Shown here piece after piece: positions 22,198 through 33,343 of a stretch of 64,000 bases of DNA. The translations under genes were made by a program, and so were the position numbers. Numbering within the stretch: the stretch's first letter is position 1; every line of letters begins with the position of its first letter. The DNA is from Dichomitus squalens LYAD-421 SS1. Lineage: Eukaryota > Basidiomycota > Agaricomycetes > Polyporales > Polyporaceae. The notes beneath the pieces are model-generated. The model was not told where the DNA came from. It made no database searches and saw only the letters and a program-made list of their open reading frames with translations. The stretch is from the NCBI RefSeq assembly GCF_000275845.1, contig NW_006766885.1, forward strand, positions 1,820,897-1,884,896, in the 5' to 3' direction.

Positions 22198-25039
22198 TCA
22201 ATCGGTGTACGCGCCCACGTTCGCAGGCTGTCAGAAACACACACACACACACACACACATTACCGATCAGACACCCGGGCCAACGACGCAACCGCAGAAG
22301 AAGACTCACCGCGACGTCGCGCGCGTAGCGGTACAGGACACCGCGTTTCTCGGTGTACTCCCGCTGAACCCACTTCTCGCGCCTGCGCTTCTGCTCCTCC
22401 TCGGAAACGAGCCAGTCGATCGACCGCTTCACAGCGTCGATGACGATCTCGTCGCCGTCTTCGACGAGCGCGATCGGCCCGCCAACGAATGCCTCCGGGA
22501 CGACGTGACCTGTAGGGCGCCGGCAGTGAGCAGCTGCGAGTAGACTCTATGACAGAATGGATAGGAGCGAGTGCGCACCGATGATAAACCCGCGAGAGGC
22601 ACCTGAAAAGCGACCGTCGGTAATGAGCGCGGTCTTGCCGCCGAGACCCGCTCCCATGAGGGCGGCGGTTTGACCCAACATCTACAGTTCGCAGTCAGCA
22701 TCGTGAGACTCGACCGGACGTCGTGTGCACGACGGCAGCGGGAGTAGTGATGCGAATACGCACCTCTGGCATGCCGGGGGCGCCCTTGGGACCCTGGTAC
22801 CGGAAGATTATCGCCATTCCTGCGGTGACCTCGCCCCTCTCGAGTGCGTCGAAGAACGGCGGGATGCTACGCAACAGCTCCTCATGAGACCACCCCATCC
22901 TCATGGAGTCTACGTTCGGACGCACCTATCGAAGCACTTCGCGATGCCCTTGAACTGCAGCCCCTCCTTGCCCGTGATCTTCGCAACGGCGGTCTCCGGC
23001 GCGAGGTTCCCGCGGAGTATGGCCAGGTGGCCGGTCTCCTTGAGGGGGTTGCTCAGCGGGCGGACGACGTCCTGGGTCGTGAAGTCGATGTCGGGGACGT
23101 CCTCGAGGTTCTCGGCAAGCGTCTTGCCGGTGACCGTCAGCTGGCTGCCGTCGATGAGGTCCGTGTTCTTGAGCAGGTACTTGAGCAGCCCGGGGACGCC
23201 ACCGACTTTGTGGAGGTCCTCCATGACGTACTTGCCAGAAGGCCTGTGCGTTTGGTATCAGTATGAAAGTGTCTCGAGGAGAGAAAGGGGAGGGATGGAT
23301 ATACTTGAGGTCAGCGAGCCAGGGAGTCTTGTCGGTGATGGTCTGGAAGTCGTCGATGGTGATATTGACGTCCGCCGCACGGGCCATGGCGAGCAAGTGC
23401 AGCACGGCGTTGGTGGAGCCTCCAAGAGCGTTCACAACGACGATCGCGTTCAGGAACGAGTTGCGAGTGAGGATGTCCCTACGACCAGTCAATGGGTGTG
23501 TGCGCATAGGCAAGCATGAGAGCCATACTTCGGCTTGATATCAAGCTCGAGGAGGCGCTTGAGGTAGCCAGCAGCCTTGATGCACTCCTGCGTCTTCTCG
23601 GCGTAGGTCGCAGGGATACTCGCTGAGTAAGGAAGGGAGAGGCCGAGGACCTCCAGAACGGACGACATGGTGTTCGCGCTGCGAGCATGAATAAACATGG
23701 GCTGTATGCGCTCGCGCGGGGAAGGAGTAGCGTATGACGTACGTGAACATACCACCGCAGGCACCAACACCAGGGCACGAGTTGCGGACGACATCGAGGC
23801 GCTGTTCCTCTGTGATTTTCCCAGTAGCGAACGCACCGTATGATTCGAAGGCATCGGCGATGTTCATGTTTTCTCCAGCCTTGAAACCCATGTGCGGGCA
23901 ATCAACTGTACGGACACCAGGCTTTATAGTACCACCGTAGATGATGATCGTCGGACGGTTGTGACGAGCAGCCGCAATAACACAACCGGGCATGTTCTTG
24001 TCGCAGCTGGGACGACACTGCTAAGCATGGACATCATACATGATGATGGGGCAACCTACCCGGGGATTTGAATGTTACCATCGTAGTGTTGTGCCTGTGG
24101 AAGGCTTTGAGAACCGCTTGGTTAAGAGACAAATTCGAACGTACCATGACCACAGTCTCGATCGAGTCCGCGATAAGATCACGACTCGGTAGCCTGAAAG
24201 GTATCTACTCAGCCAGCAGAAGCTGTACTATAGTGCGACCACTCACGAGTAGCGCATACCATCGGTACCCATCGTAATACCATCGCTGCGAGTCGTCAAC
24301 AAGCGTCCATGCTACTGCAAGGTGAATAAACAAACCTGACCCCGATGGTGCTGAATGTCAAGCCGACGAGGCCCTCTTGCTTGCATCCTTCCTTGACATG
24401 CCTGGCGAGATCAAGCTGCGAGGAGCGCGATGCCCTTCAACACAAATATACTTAGTTGTATCCAGGCAATTGAAGACGCACCAAGTGATTGTTGCATGGG
24501 TTGCCTTTGCAGATGTGAGATGCAGACTAATTCACTGTCTTGACCGAAACAACTCACCCTCCCACCAGACCGGAGATATGCCAATCTGCACTCGTCAAAC
24601 CACGGCACGCAGAGCCGACATCCGAATGAGCGGGAGTCCCTCCAATTCGTAGAAGGTGTACACACCTGCGGCTTATCCAAGTCCTCTGGCGTAACGCCCA
24701 CGGCGTGCACTGTCCCATAGTCCCATATATCAGATGCTCGTTATAAGAGAAGGAATGGTAGGTGACATACACATCGCCTGGGCGCCTCCGCGCCTCTACG
24801 AGGTTTGTTAGCCGAAGACGTCATGGGCATATGAAAGCGAAACGTCGTCCGAACCTTGTCCTGAGTGAGGTAACTTGAGTATTTGTTCAACTTCGCGCCA
24901 TTAGGATTGCTGGGCGAAGAAGGTTTGACCGAATGACTATCCAAATCGCATGAATTAGATGAGCTCAGTCAGGGCGCGCGAAGATCTCGGGGTAAGAGAC
25001 GTCCACGTACATTTCGACGTCTCCTGCGTGGGCGGACAT
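22198..25039 (-). CDS. Dihydroxy-acid dehydratase
   Basis: Catalyses the third common step of valine, leucine and isoleucine synthesis, dehydrating 2,3-dihydroxy acids to 2-keto acids with an Fe-S cluster. I trace 18 short exons. The first is 25011-25039 (ATG in a GCCGCCATG context), then 24855-24936 and 24771-24795 (RRGGAQAM). The last encodes PANVGAYTD and stops at 22198. Cluster and active-site blocks are intact: [35 protein letters not shown]. The substrate-side motifs [17 protein letters not shown] and [15 protein letters not shown] are also present. Fungal Ilv3 is mitochondrial, but this N-terminus ([17 protein letters not shown]) is not an obvious presequence. It may be a paralogue or use internal signals. 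One intron (before GNPCNNHL) would end in AAG. The join near 22870-22930 relies on a 60-bp intron ending in GCGTAG. The last intron carries a (GT)12 run next to its acceptor. Confidence 0.92.
22236..22259. repeat. (CA)12 microsatellite inside last ILV3 intron
   Basis: Twelve CA units on the plus strand, read as (GT)12 on the coding strand, ending about 7 bp before the acceptor TTTCTGACAG of the final intron of the dihydroxy-acid dehydratase gene. Confidence 0.92.
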
Positions 25040-25548
25040 GGCGGCGGTCGTGCTAGTCAAGAATCAGGAAACAAGAGACTAAGTCCTCGTCGTCTGCAAA
25101 CGTGTGCAAGCCGTCGATGGTCGCGCGGCCAGAGCTATAAGGAAGACCTGAATATTTGCACCGCGCGACATCTGACCCCTGTCCTTCTCCCGCTCGCCCG
25201 GCGGACCGGCCAGGACGGTAGATATTCACGTCAGATCGATCTGCAGCACGCAATTCCTGCTAGCTACGGTCTCTGAACGTCTCGATCGTGATATCGCCCC
25301 TCATCTTATCGAATCCTGCCATCGCTATTGGCTCCTTGGCTTCACCGGTCGAATTCACTCCGTTCTATAGGCTGAACACTACTTGCGTTACTATACTGTA
25401 CAAACAGCTGCAAGATAGTTCACTGTGCTTAGTCGAGCTAGAATACAGGGAACATAGCGCAACAAAACACGTTACGACTCAATGACACATAGCGATGCGT
25501 ACGACCTCGACGCCCGCTGGGATCCCGTCCTGCGCTCTCTTCGGAAAG
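25040..25548. other. Upstream region of dihydroxy-acid dehydratase gene
   Basis: 509 bp between the start of the dehydratase gene and the stop of PEX5, both on the minus strand. It should hold the dehydratase promoter. Bases 25300-25480 are AT-richer. No motif was assigned. Confidence 0.45.
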
Positions 25549-28546
25549 TCAGAAGTCGAAGCCCTTGTCGCGGAATGCCTCCAGGTTCGTCTCCGGCCGA
25601 GCCATATCAGCCAGGTCCATCCGGTCCTGCAGATGACCCACGTGTGAGCCCGGGAATTGCAAGCAAAGGGCGAACGTGCTTACCATGGCTTGGAATGCTC
25701 GCCGGAGCGTCGTCCACAGCTGCTCGCTCTTCCCGCCCCCAGACGACTCTTGCAATGCGAGCGCGCTCAAGAAGTGCTCGATCGCTTCCTTGTGTGCACC
25801 GATGTTCAGACCTAAATACAATTTCGGTCAGGAGGTCAAGAACGGTCATAAGAAGCAGATACGAACTCGTAGTACTCACAGGCTACGCCAACGTTATAGA
25901 TAGCGCGGGTATACGTGGGCCGGAGCTGTAACGCTTCACGGTACGCACCCAAGGCCTCTTCGGGCTTGTTGCCATTCGACAGGCACGAGCCCAAGCGGTT
26001 CCAAAGGAGGTAGTCCTTGGGCCGCATGCTCAGCGCGGCCTCGAAGCAGTCCTTTGCGCGGTTGTAGTCGCCGCTTGTGTAGAACAGCACCCCTAAGCCG
26101 ATCTGAACGTCTGGATCGACTTCGCCGCGTGTGTATTGCTCGCGCGCGATAGCGAGGTACGCTTCGGTGACCTGTTCTTGAGAATGCCACGAGGATAGGC
26201 TCAGCGACTTCCACTGCTCTTCTGAGATCTTGGCGTCGGGGAAGCGAGCGTGCAGCCAGCGCAGAAGCATCGTGTGCGATGCCCTTTCCAGTGACTCATT
26301 CGTATACGCGATAGCAAGAGACTGTATCCAAGAACCATCAATAGAGCGGAGAGGATATGAGCCGTATCGCCACTCACAAGCATGCCTGCACCTGCAGCGC
26401 CGGCTGCCTCTGCCCGCTTCACACCCTCGCTGAGCGCGCGCATAGCTGCATCGTCACGCTCGTCCATACTCCTCGTCTCCCCGAGCAGGATCCATGCCTC
26501 GTAGCCGCCCTCGCCAAGATCGCCATGCTGAATAGCCGCCTCCAGGAGTAAGGCGGCCTCCGAGAGTGACCCATTCTGTGCGAGCAGATCTTTGGCCTGC
26601 TGTAGCGTTGACCTTGAATGGGTCGGGTCAAGAAACTTGTTGCCCTTCTCTGTAACAGGCGCAAGTAAGAACGCATGATCAGCACATGCAGGCCGGCGAA
26701 CATACCAAACACGTATTCTCCCAGCGCAGGGATACCCTGATCGTCAAACTCGAGCACAGGGTCCGCCGAGAACTCAGAATTGCCCGTGCTGTCCCAAGCT
26801 TTCTGCATCATCCCACCATAGTCGAAATCGAGGTCCTCCCGCTGCGCGTTCATCATCTGATTGAACTGCGCCTCCCATTTCGCCATCTCTTCCTTCGGCG
26901 GCGGTATATCCGAGTTTTGCAGCTGATCCCAGACCCTACATCCCAATACTATGCATTCAGTACACCGACACCGAGAAAGGATACGCGCGAAGCGGGAAAC
27001 AGCTTGTACGTACTCTTGGAAATTCGTTTCCTCATACGGCACATCCTCTGTTGCCTTACTTTTCCCTTTATCCAAGCTCGCACTATCGAGGCCCTCCGCG
27101 AGCTGCTCCAATTCGTCGTCCGTCACCTCCGTTATCCGCGCACCTTCAGTTTGATCCGCAAAGGACGCGTGCACCTGCGCGAACGCCGCGTCGAAGTCGA
27201 TATCGCGTGCCTTGCCCTTCCCGTGGTCCATGCTCATCTGCGACATGCCCATGCCCATGCCATATGACATACCAACGGGCATGCCCCGGCCATACAAGCC
27301 GGGTTGCATGTAAGATGTCTGGTTGACTGGCATATTCGGGTAAGCACTAGCGTCATGAACATAACGTCGAACCAAAGAGGGAGGCAAGACGACCGGGGGG
27401 AGGAATAGATGACTCCTCAAACCAGATACCTGCAAAACATCTGACGACGTGACTTGTTTTAGGCATTGTAGGTGCCACTGCCAAGCATGAAGCGCAGCTG
27501 TCTGGCACGCAATGTGTCATGTCGCGCTATCAGCGCGGGACGCGCCCTGAGGCCGCCATAATGTGCTTCGTTTGCTGGGCCAAGGGATCCGGATGGTGGC
27601 AATGTGCGCCTACCTGCTCGCAAGGCACAAGTCGTCCTGCGCGCGACAGCCCGCAGCATGCTACTGACTCATCTCGAAGGAATTAGAGAGCAGGGGGTGA
27701 AGGGGTCGCACAAGAGCTGGTGGGCGCACGTCAACTGTTCACGTCAACGCACTGGCTAGCCGAAGCCAGGCAGCTATGCACGTCGTTGCTTACGGAAGCC
27801 CGGCACTCCGTAGGAGTCCCATGTCCGTCAACTCGCTCACGGCCCCTCATCAGAAGGCTAGACACGATTGGCCCGTGCCCAATGACAGGACGCCCACCAG
27901 GGTGTCATTTCGCCAATGCATCTTGCGCAGTGCAACGGGCGCACGACGAGAAAGGGGTAAGGAGCTACTCACAGTTGGATTGCATCGGCATGTTCTGCTG
28001 ACTCGAAGGTCGCGCGATCTGAGAAACACCATCGAATTCCGCGCTCCATCCGCCGCTAGCTGTATGCGAACGTAACATCTCTCCGGGCACAGCGCGCCCA
28101 GCCTGCATCTCGTTCCAGGCCTTGGTGAGGTCAGGTCCCGCTTGTGCAGGGGCGCTCATGAAGCGTTCCGGCTCATGAGGCATAACGTGGCGAGGCACAG
28201 CAAACGAAGGAGGTGCGCCGGCCTGTTGCGGCCCACCCTCGAAGAATTGGCGGGCCATGGCGAGATCTTGCTGGGATCCATGTGGCGCTGAAGAGGTGGG
28301 TAGATGGTGAAGCTGAGAGAACGTGAGCGGAATTGTCGTGCAGATCTGAGACACGCGCACCCTTGAGCCGGATGGTCCAGCGACCCTATCCTGAACAACA
28401 TTCAGCGGGGTCCAGTCTGCATTTGACGAACCAGAGGGACACACCTGCTGCAGACTCCGATCGCCCTCGGTGTGCTTCACGACCTGCGAGAGCGGATTGA
28501 AGGGCACCGCGCATTCCGCACCAGATATAAGGCCTTGTAGAGACAT
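25549..28546 (-). CDS. PEX5, peroxisomal PTS1 import receptor
   Basis: Cytosolic receptor that binds C-terminal SKL-type signals through TPR repeats and docks at the peroxisome. The start ([20 protein letters not shown]) holds the conserved cysteine (residue 12) that is mono-ubiquitinated for recycling in this family. Two pentapeptide docking motifs of the WxxxF type are visible, WSAEF and WEAQF. The TPR half shows typical repeats: [40 protein letters not shown] and [14 protein letters not shown], and ends with the helix [12 protein letters not shown]. Introns are many and short. Two in the N-terminal half (after DRSLQQ and after AGPSGSR) are stop-free multiples of three. Between about 27440 and 27975 no exon could be fixed: the upstream exon ends QNMPMQSN with a GTGAGT donor, and coding clearly resumes at [13 protein letters not shown]. 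This is either one long intron, an intron with insertion, or it hides an exon. Confidence 0.88.
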
Positions 28547-28982
28547 TGTGACAACCGAGATGATGATGAGATGAAAGGCAGGACTGGGCCGGGAGGTGAC
28601 GGTGTAGGTATAAGAGGAGGGCTGCAGCAGAATGACAAGTGCGTAAATACACCGGGATCCGGGAGTGTGGGGTCGGGTCGGGGTTTGCCGAATTGAGCAG
28701 TCCATGTGAATCCTTCCGGCGCGCGCCGCCACACCGCCGCACTCGCGACAGGCTCACATTTCAATCCCTATGTACTCTAAAATTCTTCTGGTGCTCTCTT
28801 CGGGAAATCTGCATCAGGTGCAAGGTAACTCAGATTGAGTCTTGAGCTACACCCAAGACATGCGCTCTCATCGCACCTTACCAAATTGATCCGCTTCCAG
28901 TCTAGGTGGTTTAGTGCAATCACCTTGACTTCATTGTACCTACTTTAAGATGCGACTTGATTGCCTAGGTCTTTGTCCCTAG

Positions 28983-29411
28983 ATGCCATCGCCACGAATA
29001 CCAGATGAGCCCAGAGAAGTCTCACTTGAGCGTCCTTCGGCATATAATCCAGAATATCCACCGCCTTCCGTGCCTTCTTCTTGCCGACTCGGAACCAGGG
29101 AACATCAGCTGAAGGTCATTGCGGTGGCCAGAGGTAGAAAGGCAGCGGTCGATGTGTGTATGGGACGTAAGAATGGAATTCCGGTGGCTAAGGTAAGAGC
29201 GTTCGAAGTGTCTTCCTTCGTCAATGACGCTTCGTCCAGCTATGCCGTGTATCGCAATCAACACCAATAGGTGCCATTCGCATACAAAGCCGGCTTGGGG
29301 TATCGACCTGCCGTGGTTCCTTGGTTGTTTGGCTCGGGGATCCTGGTCCAGGCTTCGATTGGAGCACTGGCACAAGGCCAAGATACAGCGCTCCTGCTAG
29401 GGTACATTTAA
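28983..29411 (+). CDS. Possible small hypothetical gene
   Basis: Two exons (28983-29192 and 29271-29411) join in phase across a 78-bp GTAAGA...AATAG intron to give 116 residues. It begins MPSPRIPDEPREVSLERPSA, with a Pro-rich start, and ends with a moderately hydrophobic segment (PWLFGSGILVQASIGALAQ). Codon use is less GC-biased than in the neighbours. I recognise no family. The clean ATG, donor and acceptor support it; the small size and lack of homology count against it. Confidence 0.35.
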
Positions 29412-30055
29412 TATACTGTCAGGTCTTGGTGCGTGCTCGCGTGTGTGCAGTGCTTTTGCGTGTATCATCCGGGTGGTAATAACTCGATCTTCAAGTGAGG
29501 ATGAAGACGTTGGGACAACGAAATACGAGATAAGCGAACCGTTACAGTGAAACCCTGGAAGCTTGAAGTACGAAACCGAGCTGATCTAGACGCTAAGACC
29601 TGAAAACAGGATCACGGACTTGAACGCACGACGCGCGACCTTGCACGCCTATTTTTTGTACAGATGCACCGTCATAGATATCCCTTCATACGCGGTCCCT
29701 CGCGGCAACTGAACTCAAATCCAAGTGTCTGCAGACTGCGAACAACATACTTAGTTGATCGCGGTGCTGTCGCTAGAGAACAAGGGCACTTCCCGGCTAA
29801 TTATCCTCAAGCTTGATTCAATATTGGCGAGCGCTCATGAGGATCACCGTACCCCAGTTACACGCCCACTGCGGAAGTGTCACGCTCACCTAGGTCAATT
29901 TTGCCGAATCACGGCACCTGGCAATCGCTCCATACATAACTTGCTTACCCCCTTCAGGATCGAGCAGACAGTCTCTTGCTCTTCCATCTCGTTCGTCTTA
30001 CCTGTCCACTCCTTACTGAAGTAATTTTGCATCCTTTTTACAACGTCTTACGGCG
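29412..30055. other. Upstream region of secreted hydrolase gene
   Basis: About 640 bp with no gene seen. The last 120 bases are C/T-rich, which is common near fungal transcription starts. Confidence 0.45.
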
Positions 30056-32329
30056 ATGTTGAAAGCCGGTTGGGCAGCGGTCGCAGTTTTCGCGTTCGCT
30101 AACTCAGTATTGACTGCGCAAGCACAAACTTCAAGGCTCTCGAAGTGGGCACCTTGTCCGCAATTTGCCGATCTGTCCTGCGCATACTTCGACGTCCCAC
30201 TGGACTACCACAACACATCTGCTGGTAACGGTCAACTGCTTGTCGTGAAAGCCCCTGCCACTGGCGAACGCAAAGGCACAATCTTTCTGAATCCTGGTAA
30301 GCTACCAGCGTTCAGTGGCCTACTATGCCTGCGTTCCACTCTAACATTTGACCATCAGGCGGACCGGGCGTATCAGGTCTCACGTCTCTATCCACAGACG
30401 CGGAGGCTTTGATGAATCGTACGGGGGGTGCCTATGACTTCGTCAGCTGGGATCCCCGCGGTGTCGGCCCCTACACTTAGTACGCCTTTTCCAAAGTTGC
30501 ACCCAACAGTATCCGCTGACGTAGCGAACGTAGCCCAGGAAATGTTTACTGTATTCCCGACGATGAATACGCCAGCTTTTGGAATGGCACCATCGAGTCG
30601 ACAGGCATTCACCAGATCGGCAACTTCACGAACCAAACCGACATACAGGCCCTCTATTCCCAGGCTCCGGTTCTGGACCAGAAGTGGAAGGAGCTCGGGG
30701 ACCGCTGCTTGTCGGGACCCAACGCCACTACCCTGGGCTACATCGGTACCGCGGCGACCGTGCGCGATTTGGTCGGACTCGCGGATGCCATCGTAGGTCC
30801 AAACAGCACAATCAACTATTGGGGTCTCTCGTACGGTACTTTAGTTGGCGCGTGGTTCATCAACAGTAAGTAATCTGGCGGTGAATTGTTGGATGGTTTG
30901 AGCTGATAGTTGCTTCCCAGTGTTCCCTAATCGTGTCGGCCACGTCATCCTTGATGGAGTGCTCGATGCTACCAGGGTTGCCACTACTCAGTCGTACAAG
31001 GTATCGTAGCTTCCCTGGCCCTATCAATATTGGGTGCTGATCCTGGCTTTTAGCTCTGGCGTGACCAAATCGGATCGGCCGAAGACGCGTATACAGCATT
31101 CACCAACGCCTGTGCGCTGGCGGGTCCTGACAACTGCAAGCTTGCCACTTCCGCCAACGGCACCGGTCAGGATGTCGTCGACTATGTCAACCAGGCAATC
31201 ACGGTACGCGTCACTTCTTAAACCAGAATCACAGCTCAAATCTTGACTGTGTACACCAGCTTGCGCACGACCACCCTGTTGCAAACCAGCTCTTGATACT
31301 TCGTGGTATGTCTGTTGCACCTTGTACTCAGCAACGTTGCCGATACTAATATATGTCCATTGACAGCGACCATGTACAGCAGTCTCTACCAGCCCCAACA
31401 ATGGGCCGACTATGGCAATGATTATCTTCCTCAAACCATTGCCACCATTCAGAACGCGACTGCCGGCGGCAACACCACCGCATTGACGAGGTATATCAGC
31501 ACCAAACCCTGGAGCACACCATATCTAATCGTAATGTTGCGATGCAGACGAGAGCAAGTATTCACTCAGAACAGCTACACCGAGCCTGCCGTTGTCTGCG
31601 CAGACAGTGTTGACGCGGATCCATCGGTAAACACGACGGTCATTTTCGACGACATTGTTGACATCGTCCGCACCGTTTCTCCATCATGTAGGCCTTTCAT
31701 CCGATGGTCTCACAATCCTCGTTCCTTCCGTTGATCTGCATGATCAGTTGGCGCTGTGGGACCCGTGCCTTGGCAACGCTGCTCATACTGGCCCGTTCGT
31801 GCCCCGGAGCGCTACCAGGGTCCCTTCAACCGCACCCTAGCAAATAAGGTCCTCCTGATTGGCAATGCCGTACATGTTCCGTTCATGATTCCGTAGGGAC
31901 ATCTGCTGACAGCAGCGCAGTACGACAACGCGACACCTTTCGCAGAAGCCGCACATCTGGCTGCCGTGCTCGGCGACCAGGCGGCACTCGTGAAGCAGAA
32001 TGGCTTTGGGGTGAGCGGTACTGATTGACATAGCTGTATTAATCGATGCTAATGCCTGAATATACAGCACACTTCCATCTATCAGTCATCTGCTTGTGTC
32101 ACTGACATTATCACGGCGTACCTCAACGATGGAACCGTAAGTCAATTTTCAATTTTCTCTCGAAATCATGTTGCATATTGCAGATGAATGATCGACGCGC
32201 GTCCAGCTCCCGTCTGGGACATCGTCGGATTCCACAGTGTGTGCCATTGACAGCTCTGTGGAACTCTTCTCGGGTGTTGAGTCCGTGGATGTCATCGTCA
32301 ACGGTACCGACCTGTCACGCAGGGATTGA
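30056..32329 (+). CDS. Secreted TAP-like alpha/beta hydrolase
   Basis: Serine hydrolase of the same alpha/beta family with TAP-like C-terminus as the broken gene at 1583, but with a cleavable signal peptide (MLKAGWAAVAVFAFANSVLT) in place of a membrane anchor, so probably secreted. Twelve exons join in phase. Motifs in order: FDVPLDYHNTS; NPGGPGVSG across the first junction; WDPRGVG; nucleophile GLSYGTLVG; WPVRAPERYQGPFN; acid in GNAYDNATPF; histidine in GFGHTS. The last exon encodes STVCAIDSSVELFSG and stops at 32329. An apparent TAG after WDPRGVGPYT is removed by a 54-bp intron (30480-30533) with an ideal CTGAC branch site. The acid motif also appears only after removing a 53-bp GTACAT...GCGCAG intron. 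Substrate unknown; the family includes tripeptidyl aminopeptidases and proline iminopeptidase-like enzymes. Confidence 0.85.
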
Positions 32330-33343
32330 GCCTCTTCATACAAGATACTTGGTAGGTATGTCGATAGGGAGACAAGTAATATACGACGCTACCAGCCCAA
32401 CGTTTGGGCTGCATACATGTTACCATCAATACCCTATATTTTGTCACCTGCAATGCGCCTGCCTCAAGTATCATGACTTCAGCGGGAGCCGGGCAGTTCG
32501 CCTCATTGGGGTAAGTTCATGTTCTCTGTTGGGCTATCAGAATCAACAGTGGCCTCTTTGATCTCACGATCTCCGTTGCAGAATGGTTGAGCTGAAGCTA
32601 GTCACTGAGGAAGAGGTACACGAAGGGGTCATAGTCTAGACTCAGGTGGAAGGAACTCGCGCCACCGTGTAATGAACGCCGTCCAATCAGCTGCTCCAGG
32701 AGCCAGTGTCTTCCCACCAGGTGAGAAGGCCCCATGGGACACACAATCCTTTCGCTCGGTGAACGAGGACGAAGTTAGCGGCAAGTGAGAGAAAAGCTCT
32801 TAAGGGTTCTTGGACTGTCGGAGGAATTGCAATTGACCCTTTCGAGGACCTCTCAAGGGAGTATTGGCCTGCCCGGCGAAGACTGCATGGTGGACAGCGT
32901 CAAACCCTGCGAATGGTTTGTGGCAATCCAGGCGGTCTCATACAAGACGCGCCCACCGGCGCGCCCATCACCTATAGCGCTAATTACGCAGGTGGCAGTT
33001 TGATGGCGGTGAGAGCTCCTAGTATTTCACTGTACCACTAGATGATGTCACGACCTGAACAGCCTTGTCATTAATAGTCGGAGAGCAACAATCAGTCAAA
33101 GCACATTACCGATGGTCCCAAACAGTCAAGGTTGTACGTTTGGCAGCGCTCAGCGCCATACCGTTGCCAAATGGGACACAAACTTCCTCTGATAGACAAC
33201 CGAGGGTGCGACGACCTTGAAACATCGATTGAGTCGTTACAAGCTAGAATCAAAGTACATGGGAAAGCCATTGAAGCCATTAGATCAGCACCAAAAAACA
33301 TTCTTTCAGACCGCCAGCTAAATTGTCTTCGCCAAGATCTCGC
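32330..33343. other. Intergenic with possible gene debris
   Basis: This lies between convergent genes. Bases 32785-33010 hold a plus-strand frame of 72 residues, and an alternative frame at 32925-33010 reads a small-residue-rich peptide (APTGAPITYSANYAGG). Neither could be assigned or extended. The rest looks empty. Confidence 0.35.

Noticed and set aside
22861..22930. Apparent frameshift in dihydroxy-acid dehydratase before the [13 protein letters not shown] block
   Set aside because: Using the acceptor GCGTAG gives a 60-bp intron that joins both sides in phase, so no frameshift is needed.
29600..29650. Possible minus-strand tRNA, because of a B-box-like GTTCAAGTCC
   Set aside because: The flanking bases do not form a T stem or an acceptor stem, so no cloverleaf results.
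30470..30540. In-frame TAG and TGA in the secreted hydrolase gene, suggesting a second broken copy
   Set aside because: A 54-bp intron (30480-30533) with GT, a CTGAC branch site and TAG acceptor removes both stops and restores the family sequence, so the gene is intact.
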